A stretch of DNA of 64,000 bases from Hymenolepis diminuta (Eukaryota; Platyhelminthes; Cestoda; Cyclophyllidea; Hymenolepididae), in NCBI GenBank assembly GCA_900708905.1, contig CAADRB010000003.1, forward strand, positions 607,678 to 671,677, read 5' to 3'. Shown piece after piece: positions 39,944 through 51,900 of this stretch (position 1 is the first letter of the stretch; each line of letters begins with the position of its first letter). A program made the translations under genes and the position numbers. The notes beneath the pieces are model-generated. The model made no database searches and was not told where the DNA came from. It worked only from the letters and a program-made list of their open reading frames with translations.

Positions 39944-42900
39944 CTAAAAAATAACGCATATTCTACTTAATGTTTATAAGTAGCAATATTTAATAAGTGT
40001 ATGGGTGGTTGACTAAAATGTGCTACTGATAATTTACAAGCAACGATAACTTACGAAAATTTGGCAGGTTCGGTGATAAAGGGAGATTGAGTAAGATCAT
40101 AGAGGACTTCACAAATTTGCCTCAAAGGGAGGTTAGAAGAAAGTTCGTTTTCACCAGCTTTGAGGATTTCCTTCAATATAAAGGCATGAGTGCGATAATA
40201 GAGTTCAATTGATTCGACAGCCAAGGTTTGCAGTTTATTGTAGTTGATGCGTTTGGGATATTTTGCACCATTGGCATGCAATATCTCCGCGGTTCGTTTG
40301 TAACCGGCAACCACACGGAGTATCCAATCACCACGGCTCTCTTCAATGAAAATATAGTTATTTAAATTATTCTACTGAGAAAGTTGGTCTAAATCCAAAA
40401 ATAGACATGATTTAGCATTAAACGAATATCCTAATGTTGGTAGGACCAGCTAACATCCGAATAAGAAACTGATCGATCACCTTCTTAAGATCGAATGGAA
40501 AAAGTAAAATATTCAATTTCGAAGGGATGCAATACCCATACAAACATAAATAGAGATAACAATTTTAAAGACTCGCCATTTTCGTTTTTAATTCGTTTTC
40601 CACCAGCCAGATTGGAATCATGGAAAAGGACTCCAGGACCCGCTTTCTCCTCACATTTCGCAAGCATGTAATGCGGAAGCCACTGCTCCTCAAAATCAAT
40701 TTCACCAGCGCCATCACTACCAAATTTTCCACTTCTAGTCTCAGACACTTCCTCACTTCCAGGAGATTTCTCCAGAGAAGTAGATTCTGGAATCCCTTCC
40801 ACAGACACAATCTGCACAGAGGGCGAGGTTTGGGACTCATTCAAAAGTTTGCTAGATCCCGCTGGCTTTGTTGCAGATGTCTCGAAGGTTAAGGAAGTCG
40901 TTGAGTGTTCAGAAATCCGTCGATCAAAATTCAGAGATTGAGCGAAGGTGTTGTGCGCCAGAAAGAGCATCTTTCGATACCACTTTGCGGCTAAATGGAG
41001 GTGTGGTTTCTTAAAGTTTCTAGTTAAGGACTGAAAGGGAGAAATTAAATCCGGTTATTAACAGACTCTTAAGTAGTGGATTTAACTGAATCAGACGTAC
41101 CTTTTTGAGGATACGAGAAGCGTAGGAATGCAACTGATAGGCGGAGGTACCCTGTTCGAGTAGGATGCAACGAAGATTGGGTTCAAGTTCGAGAGTCACC
41201 TGGAAGCATCTGAAGCAGGTGGTCACGCTTTGTGAAGATACCCGCTCTGTTCTAGGATCAGTCTGGGAGAAAGAGCCAATACAAGACATAAGAAGATTTA
41301 GTAGTTGAGTTCCTCATTAGGTGCAGTTAACAGCTAAATACTCTGTATTTATGAAGACATGTGTATTAATCCGAACTTATAAGATTCTGGCTTTATGCTT
41401 TGATCCCTTAACAAACAGTTTTATGAAATGCGCAGTTTCAAAATAAGGCATAGAAATGAAAAGTTTTGTTCTTTAAATACTGGAATCAATGGGAACTTTT
41501 CAACTCAGCGCCCTTCAAAGGTGAGGTGCAACTAAACTCCAGTTTGAATCGACGAGACATAACCAACCACGCAGTTAAATCAACTGGTCGATAAACTCTG
41601 AATATCGTAAGCACGAACGCACACATATACCCTGGAATTAAATGAAGAAAAGTGAATTAAATGCATTATGGGAGAGGAGACAACTTAATGCTCCTATAAT
41701 TCAAATAGAGTAAGAGTACTGACAACCGGATTCCATAAATATACCCTCACTCGATCATTCCATGATTTAAACTTCCAAAATTGTTTACGCTGTTACGGGT
41801 AATAGTAATAAAATTCGCATTCGTAATAATCGTTGAAAAGAAGTGTAACGCATTGGGATGTTGGAGCAGGAGTAACAAGAACCGAGGTCAGAAATTTAGG
41901 AGTGACCAAATTGTAGGAACTAATGAGTCAGATCTTCATTGTGGAAGTTAAGACAATAGCTAACAGCTAACAACAGCAATAACACTTTTAGAGTAGAACA
42001 CCGAAAGCTGGCTAGGCCAAAATGTATTGATCAAATGACGATGAGGATTCAAGTAAGTAAGAGAGATGAAAATGTGTGAGTAATTTCGGAAAATACACAG
42101 AGGGTCATGCTTCAGGGAGCTGCATATAAACGATATAAAAGACCCAGGGAGAACGTGTCTTTACACACGTCAAATTATATCATACCCCTAAAATTGTTTG
42201 GATATATAAAGGTGACTCATATCGTATCTCAAAGAGAGTTTATCATGCGGTCCGACAATGAGGGAGTCCGGATACCACAGGAAGCATAGATTTAAGGTCC
42301 TAATTTTGGGGTGGAAGACTTGGAGTCAACGCAGTTTGTGGTTTATCATTGTCAAATACTCAGCTCAAAAGTAAGGACATTTGCTTACTTGTTTTTACTT
42401 TCAGATACTATTTAAAGATACTATTCGAAAACCTTGGAAACTTTTAAGACTTCCAATGAGTGAGTATTCAACTTCTTCCTCCTCCCTTAACGAGAAAGGC
42501 TCATATTCTAAAAGAACCTAGTGAGTGTAATATTACCCATTGATAGTATTTCGGAGGTCACAGTGTAAAATCATTGGGTAAAGGACAGACTTAAGAGGCT
42601 TTAGAGGCGGTAATAGAAGTTAACCTAAAAGTGACCTAAAATATGATTAAGCAATCTCTTCCTAAAAAACCGAATCGATTGATTCCTTTCCAAAAGAGTC
42701 AGATTATCACACTTTTATGTATGGTAATTGCAAAAAATAAATGACTCTGTGAATCTTAACTTATTCTTGCAACTTGACTTTATTGAAAGAATAGAATGGT
42801 CAAATACTCGATTCAATAAAGTTAATTAACATTGGACACGATCATAACTGTGAAGTTTTCTATTTCTTGGTAATGTACATGTGCATTCCACGATGAAAAG

Positions 42901-45900
42901 ATACTTAGATTAGGACTTACAATATTGAGAATTTGCTCGATGTCATAACTGTAGATAAGAGCCAAACTCGCCCATGTGTTGATACGATTAGGAGAAATCC
43001 GAAGATCTTTTTTGTAGATTTCTTTTGCAATTCTGCAAATAGGATAAACGTCGAATAGTACTAATAATCACATCAATAGAGTCAGTGTGAGTACAACTTA
43101 CTGGAAATTTTCGTAATTTGTATTTTTGAACGTTTTCATATAATAGTCAGCAACAAGGTAGTACATCAGGTTTATCATATCACTGAAAGACAAGGAAAGT
43201 TAGTTAAAACATCTGATGAAAGCAAGAATGAACAGAGTAGCCTGAAGAATTGCTGAGTTCGCTTAAAATTCATAACTGAGGTCAGCGCGAACATATTAAA
43301 GGAGAGCGCTTACTATAACGCATTATGGATATAGGAAATGCATCAAAAATAAATATTCTCCCCACCCCCATACTGATCAAGGTTAGCGGCGTAGAGATGA
43401 TATCGAAATCCCATCTACCAAAAATGGATATTTCAAGATCTGCACACAAAAATTGGTTAAGACAACTCGGAAGGTCTGTTTTCTAAAAGTTTCTCAAAAT
43501 CAGTCTTTCTTAAAAATATTTGCTAATTTAAACAATTTTATGCGCAAATACTTTTACGTTTGAACATTTGTTTAAACTGAATGCAATTACTACATTTCAC
43601 CCCATGTACCCAAATCCAATGGTAGACCATCGATTACTCGTCTCTGCCTCCTTAAGATTCAGCCATTGTGGCTGTATTATCCTACACACTCGTCTACCTT
43701 AAGACAGGTAGTTAAACGCTCAACTCTCGCGCTCTCCCATTCGTTCCCCACTTTCTCCCTACCCTCCTTTCTCTGTCTACCGCTGCGGATAGTAAACAGG
43801 TATTCAGCGAGAAAGAAGACGAACACTGGATGATTAATCCTACTAAAAATTCTATTCCCTGCATTAGCAAACCGAAAGGTGGGTTTAAGAGAAAAATTAT
43901 ACGTGTGAATTCTCTGCCACCGACTCATTGCAAATGAAAGCAAGATGATAAGGATCGATCACCAAAAACCCAACAGTCAAATGAAAATTGATGGCAGTGA
44001 AATTATGTCATCCAAATTTCCAAATGAAGACGATGACGATAAGACAAGTCCAAACGAATTTCAGATTGAAAGGTAATTGATCTAATGACCCTGGAGCCTA
44101 GATGAAAAAGGGTTTTCCTGACTCCTTGACTCGCACTCTTACCTCCTCTTCTCTCTTCCAAGGTACTTGGATATTTTACCAGGACTTACATTGATATAAC
44201 TCTTAATATAAATAAATAATCGACTTACAGATACTAAATAAGATTTGTAAGTTAGGACTTACCTGAGGTAGTACTTTTGAGTGGGTAGGGGTCTATCACG
44301 TGACAAAGAGTCTTCGATTTCTTCTTCGGGTACGAAGAATTGCTCGTAAGCTGGGGGCAATAGCTTAATCGCTTCCATCAGCCAAGTAGCCATCTACAAC
44401 GATGAAAAGCCCTTTTCACTCAACCAATGTATAAACTTATACAAAAAGAAATTGCAAGACTCGATCTGAGACTATAAGTTAAATCAATAAATTATAAATT
44501 TGAACATAGAAGTAAAACAAATGCTCAAGAACCCCTGAATGTTCAGTAAATTTGAATTCATTTATAATTAAACTAAAGTTAATTTGAAATGTATTTTTAA
44601 TAAAAATTAGGGTAAATAAGGAGGTAAACATACCTTTTCTGAAACTGAGTGTGACTTGTTATCGTTAACCTCGGGTATTCGTGACGGACAGTAAAAGATG
44701 AAGGCAACTTCAATGAGTTGCCAGTCCTAAAATGAAGGAAAAGAACCTCAGTAGACGAAAGTAAGAAACCGTTCACGGTTTTCACATTTACGTTAGAAGA
44801 ATCGAGACTGGCCTTAATTACATCAAATATTAATTAAAAAAACTTTCGAAATTAGCCACTTCAAAGAGGAAAAAATAAGATATTTTTAAAGCTCTTAACA
44901 GAATTTATAAAAATTTTACGTGCGGGCTCCATTCCTTGGTCACAAAATTTTCCGATTACTGCTTTTGAATGAGAATAAAGGCATTCCACCGGCGTATCGC
45001 TGGCTACCGAGTAAGCTAATCTAGACTACACCCAAGTGTTATGTAAAAATGTGGCAAAGAGAAGCTTTCCCCAAATAACAAGCCTTCTTCCTTCTTTGGG
45101 GCTTGAGCTGCGGTACTGGGCAGTTTAGAATTCATTAGTGACCGCGTTATCTTTGTATAAGTGGCGACACAGATGTGTCCTTATATTAGGAGGAAGCCAC
45201 CAAATATATTTTTTAAAATCCTTTGAAATCTATTTCCAACATATATCTTGAACAAAGAAAAGGGATTCTTTACCCACTAATTAAGAAATCCACCTTCTAC
45301 TGCTCCTCTGATAGCCAAAATTAAACCAGTGTGGCTAGCTACTCTAATCATTAAATGAACACCGAGATCGTGTCCGTTGACATGTTAAAGGTGCAAAATA
45401 TCAAATATTATTTTCCATGTTAAACATTTCTACTAAAATTACAAATAAAACACACCTTATTAGAAGGCTTGGCACCGAGCCACCAGCATCCACTTTTAGG
45501 GTTAGCCGAAAGATTCGTTAAATCAACACAAACAAAACGATGTGGTTCAACAACCTCGTAGAATAACGCGGCATCTTCAATCCAGAGCGGAGGCCTTGGA
45601 GCAACACAAGACGGCGGTCTTTCTGGTGGTTCAGGTCTAAATGGTTTAAATGTTAAATCGTCTTCTTCCTCTTTGTTCTCCTCTTCAATCTCATATTCTG
45701 GTGGCTTAGCACTCGGCTAAATGTATAAAAAACATAGCTAAAAGGCTTTGTGTAGCAGGATATTTATAAATTATAAAACACACTTTAAATCGGGTGCCCC
45801 CATATAGAGTAGAATTGCCGTAGGAGTCACAGGAAATCGATAAGATATCCGAGGTGATTGAATAAACCACTGCCGTTTGTTGTTTATTCTTAGTGGAAAT

Positions 45901-48900
45901 CCCACACAGACAGTGAATAACTTGAGCTAGAACGTCACCGAGACGTTTCACCCCATGTGGCCAGGAAAGCTCTGAATCGTCAATCTTTACAGGAGAGGAG
46001 GTAGTGAAATTTTTTTGCGATAAAGAGGGGTTGCAGGAATCTGGGGCAACTTTACGAAAGTGGTAAAAGCCTTCAGAAAGATTCTTGAGAGTCTCTGCAA
46101 AAGTGATTCCGATACTTCGAAGGTAGGGCAGGCCAAGGGGATTGCTGTTTGGGGAGATGCAACGAGCATGGGCGTTGATGAGGGGAATAAGGTCGTGGAA
46201 GAGATGTAAGCAATATCGACTTGGCGGAGCTTGACCTCGACCTCTCCCAATGCCGATAATGTGAGGAAGACGCTGAGTTTTGAGGAAGACCATAAGAGGT
46301 TTTAAGGAACTATTAACGAAAAAAAAAGAAGTAGCGATTACGGGAGTAGGATGCATGAAAAAGGCGACTTAAACGATAAATTCTGTAATATTAACAATAT
46401 TAGCGATCTAGCACAGTGACATCCACCTACGTTAAAGAATCGCAATACACTGAAGATTTCTGAAATAAAACGCGATTTATTAACCATATTACTTAGCAAT
46501 CCCTAAAATATGAAGATGCTTCAAACGTTCAGATTACGGAGTTCTTGAGATTATAATCTTAAAGCACTGAGACTTTCACTATAATGAGATCGGTCCATGG
46601 CGATTTCTCTATTTTAAATAAACTTTTTTTGCATCACGATATACCTAATTCTCACGGAAACACAGTTGCGAGCACATATTAAAAAACAATACTGTATTTT
46701 AGGGATAGGGACAGAATTGAATGAAATTCTACAATTCTGTGAAAATTAATCATTACACAATTACCGGACTTTATGATTACTGCTCTTCCGTGTTATTACC
46801 CGAATGAAATTATTTCATAGGTATACTGCTAGCTAACAATCCCAAATATCTACCTTGCATATAAAGGGACGAAGGAAACTGAAATTTGAGCAACAAGTCT
46901 TCCCCCATACTACTTCCTAATTGGAAATACGGTAGTCGACGCATATCTCTATGAGCATCCGAGTGACTTAAAATTATAATAACTCTATATTTATCTACAG
47001 GGTGCATAAGGCAATTGAGGACACCTTGCACACTTTCACAAAAAAAATGAAACTGTTAATGGTTGAAAATTACAATTTCTTATAATAATACAAAAACAAA
47101 CATAATATTAACCTAAGTTTTATTCTATATATCCTCCTTCGGCTTCTATCATCCACTCAATTCGAATCCGAAAGCGACTGCAAGCTTTCATCAAGTCAAG
47201 TGATTTTTATTGATATCCTCCATTGCTCGAGCTCTATTGCTATTGCTTCCATGAGAGAGGAGGATTTGGTGTTATGGAGATGGTTGTTAACTTCCTTTTC
47301 AACCACGCCCCGCCCGGTCCCGCCCCACATGTAATAATGCAAAGGACTAAGGTCTGGTGAGTAGTCAGAGGGCAATAAGAAATTTGGTGTGAAATGATAA
47401 TGAAAATTCCTTATGAGCCTTATGAGATGAAGCCGAATCTTGTTGGAAGACATAGAGTCGTTCCCATTGACTACGCTTCTTTCCAAGACGGCTTAAAAAT
47501 GGTTTGAAAAGTCTCGACATAGGTATCTGCATTTGCATTGACTCTAAGGCCCTGTGGAAAAAATTGAGGAGACATGATGTGCTCCTCCCTCACTGCTAAA
47601 AACACCGAAAACCATTACTGTTGGTGGAAACTTCGTACGCATGCATAACAGTTGGAACTTCAGTGGGGTCCGCTCACACGTAACCAGCCACCTATCACTT
47701 CTTCGATTGACTTTTTCATCCTGGTGGAAGTTTTTTCATCGGAGAAAAACCAAAGACACTCCTCTTCTTCTGGGTGCTTCAATTTGTTTAAGGGTCGTTT
47801 CGCAAGCATTAAACGATTCTCTTGAGTTGTCTTTGTCCACATAAACTGACGACCCCACCTAAGAACGTATGAGATTTGTATCCGAGGTGTTGATGAACAA
47901 CATTCCTTATTGTTCCTTCAGACACTTGACGATCTTTAACAAGATGTCGCGCATTAACTTCCCACGATTTTCGCCCATCATATCATGCACGCTGCTCACA
48001 AACCCAGGTACTCTGAGTAAGTCAGCAGAACATTGACAATGCTTTTTTTCTCGCTCTAGGCCCATTCATCTCCCTTCCAACTTTGCAAAGGAAAGATCTG
48101 CCAATTTTTAGAAATCTTGTAATTTCTAAATTCCTGTTTCGCTAGTAAAGTTACAGTGTGTCCTGCCATTTCATTAGTTATAGTAACGTCTGTCATGGAA
48201 TCTTCTGATATAAAAATATATTAATTATTATTGTCAGGTTAGTTTAAATTACAAAATATAAGTGTCCTCAGATATGCACCCTGTATATATATCGATCCCA
48301 CACATTTCACAAATCAATTTTCAATATTTCGGAAAGGATTAAAAGTCTATAATCGGACGGACATTTGTTAACTTGACTTCAGAATCAATTGTTTTTGGAT
48401 CCTTTGGGTATCTTTCTAAGGCTTTTTGTCGTATACTTACCGCACAATTTTTAACAGCGGATCTGGAAATTCGGGATAAGATCAACATTTTGTAAAATAA
48501 TCACGTTTTCGTATTGTTGCCTGTATTCATTAGTTGAGTACGGTACTGTCAGGGACATAAATACTATATTTGTAGGGACAATATGACTTATCTATCATTT
48601 AATCAGCCCTGAATTTCTTACAGACAAACTATCACGAATTGATAATCTGACGAATCTCGATATACAGAAGAGGTAAGGTTTTTTGATTTTTATACTTTTA
48701 AATTCCACTTCTGCCCACTTCATAAATTACATAGACCATATTAACTCTCTTTGTATTCAGATACTGCCTCAAGATTAAAAAACTTATAGTACTAAAAGCT
48801 ATATCCAAAATACTGCTTCATTCCTCCAGCTAATAGATAGCAACAGTTTGAAATTTCCCTGATACTAGCTCAAATCTAAAATAACTACTAACCTTTTCTC

Positions 48901-51900
48901 CGTGTCCTCATCTCCCAACTCATAAAGTGCCCGGTAGATTGCCAAATCCGGATGGAGTAGATGCAAAGGAAAGCATGTCTCTAGACTATACCAAAAAAAC
49001 AGAGTAGATTAAAAATAACCAATGAGAGGGGGAGGGGGAGGTCGTAGCCATCAAGCACCACTTACACATGAAGCACTTCAGAGGGAAAGAAGGTGAATTC
49101 CAGGAAAATCTTAGGTGGTGGAAGGCCTAGAGCACCGGTTGCATGTAGACGCCAGGCGTAGGTATTCAAAATGAGAGAAAGACTCTGACAGATTTCCCCA
49201 AAACTCATGTTGTGCAGTGGTGTGGGTTTGGATTTCTCACCCTCCTTGACAGGGGGATTGAAGGTGAAAAGGACCCTGGTGCAAAGGGATTCCAGAGTAA
49301 GTCTCTTATTGAAGGCCTTTGCCGTTGCTCCGTAATCCATTTCACTATTTATTACTCCCCAGGAGCTGAAAGGGAAGAAGAAATGAATCACACAAAAGGA
49401 TATTCTTGGCGGTCAGTTTTCAATTACTGAACAAACTAGAAAACCCCGGGTGACCATGACTCGGAACGTTATAGGTATGAGGAAGGATAAACAAAATATC
49501 ACCATTTTACTCCCGATAATTTACCTCATAAGGCAGCTTCCAAGTGTCCTGGATGGGAGCCTTTCCAAAACTAATCTTGAGCAGAAGGATAGCATCTTTG
49601 AGCCTATGGGGTGAAAACCTCGCATTCTCACACTTTTTTTGACCAGTTAGTTAAGTCGTTCAATGAATGAACATCAAACTCTTGACATTAACTATTATGA
49701 TAACGAGCCGAAATTCTGGACTTCATTCAGGAAACCATTTTCAAAAATCATTTTGGGGAGAGTGAGGGCATCATGGAGCCTCCCTGATGAGAATTTCCAA
49801 ATTCGACTCCTTCATAGACCAGACTTAACCAGTGCGGTTAGCTATTCCGCTCACTGGCGAGTGTGCTCCGATGAGCATCAAATCCATAGCCTCTGACTTC
49901 GTCGACGAACACGTTAAATTGTTGCGCCGCCATCGCACATTCACAAAATCAGTCCACTGTTTTTGATTAAACAGCAAATTCTCTTCAATTCGGTTTAACC
50001 AATGTATTACTAGAGATCATTATTGTTACTGTCCATTTTAATGTAAAAAAATCACACAAGTTTTAATTCAAGAAAATCATTTAAATATAGGGAGCTGTAA
50101 ACGAGCCCAATAAGGAATGAAACGAAGGAGAAGCTCGAGAACAAGGAGGTAATGGAATCAGGGCACCAAGATTCTGTCTTATCATTATAGAAGCATTGAA
50201 ATATCCATGTTTTATAAAGAATATGATTCGCTGTAAAATGTCCTAACTTACAAATTTCATGGACTACCTCCGGGATTCATAGCTGAGATTATGTCCACAA
50301 TATTCAGAGATCGATAACAAGTTGATTTACTTCCGTAATTGGTCATACAACGTCGATTAATGTTTATCTTGCTGCAGCCAAGAGCCAGAAGATGAGATTA
50401 GCAATGATTGCTTTAACACAACATCATTAGGGTTAAGCTTTCACTTCACACCTGATAATTTATCCTATAAGGTAAATTTCAAGTCTCTTGAAGAAAAATC
50501 CCTTCTGACATTTATCTTGGACAGGGCCTCTGGTGAAAAGTTGCATTTTAGCACTTTTCCCTTGACTGGCTGGTCAAGTCGTTCTGAGTCTCAAATCAAT
50601 GAGATAAAAATATGCAGATGGTAACTTTTCGCACTCATTAAAAGCTACTGCGCGAATTTACCATTGCACACAATCAGTATCCAATTCTTCGAAAAAGTCA
50701 GCAGTAAAATGATTAGCTTGAAAAATTTTAAGAGTGAACTTACATTCTGAGTAGGTCATGCGCAACCGTAACAGTTTTCCAAGCTTCCAAAACATCAGCC
50801 ACCTCTTCTTTGGAGAGCAAGTTCGAAACATCATCTTCTGCCTCATCCCATTCACCAATGATCGTCGCCACGAGATCAAGAATTCGAGTAGCAATACGCC
50901 AACTTCGAATGGCGAGAACAACGACCTCTTCGAGAGCTGATTTCGAAGCTACTTCATCTTCTTCATCACTTGAGTAGTCGTTGTAGGCATCCATGAGACG
51001 TTTGCGTAGGGTTCGAAGGGGTTGGTGAAACATCTGACAGATACGAGGGAGGCTTTCCAATCGCTAAAAGAGCAGAGATTTTACGTTATTGAGCTTATTC
51101 CGTCTCTTAACATACTTCAACATTTTCAAATTCTGCACATTTTGTAATTAAAATTCCTATTAATCCAACCAAATCACTCCATTCACAATTTGCCCAAAGC
51201 TTTCCTCTGGTTCTACGTATTTCTCCTCTACTCTAGTGGTTCAGTGGCAACCTACTATGTTGTTGCGACGACTATATTAAAAATTTCTCAGTGTTCAGTT
51301 TGGTTTGTTCTATAAGAGAAGAACTATCACCAGACTTTTCTCTGATCCACTTACCGGTAGAATTAAAAATCGTTCATTCTGTTATGGCATATTGCAATTG
51401 TTTTGGGCGAAAAATTATCCAAGGTCCCGTGATCTTCATTACAAATAAAAAATTAGAAAGACAAAGGTCTTTACATGGATATCTGTATTAGGAGCATACA
51501 AATGCGAAGTCCGCTCCGCAGTTAGTAAGTTGAAAAAGAGGACAGAAATAGAGAGAATCTCAATATACTGACGTTAGGCAAATGGAATAAATTAACAAAA
51601 AACGTAAAAGTATGAGTTTAAACTCACCAACCGATTAGCACGCAGTGATCTTGTTCTCTACTTACGTTCAGCCGTTATCCCAATTCCCTTACTGAATTGA
51701 ACCTGTTTTCTACTTATTATCCAATCGCTAACAAACCTCCTATCTTGTAGTTGTGGGGTTCAAAAAGCTGGTAAAGACAATAACTTGGCAAACGTAAGTG
51801 ATTTCTAAGCCAGAGCCGACAGGTCAGAGCTCAATGACCACTAACCCATTAATTTCCTTACAGTTTCTCTGTATTTAGAATGTTTAGCTTTTGACGTAGA

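Noticed and set aside
39653..39970. Plus-strand open frame of 105 codons
   Set aside because: Antisense shadow of CABIN1 exons 30-31, which carry the conserved minus-strand protein.
40620..40892. Plus-strand open frame of 90 codons
   Set aside because: Antisense to CABIN1 exon 28.
49212..49430. Plus-strand open frame of 72 codons
   Set aside because: It is the antisense shadow of CABIN1 exon 18; the minus-strand frame continues the gene in phase.
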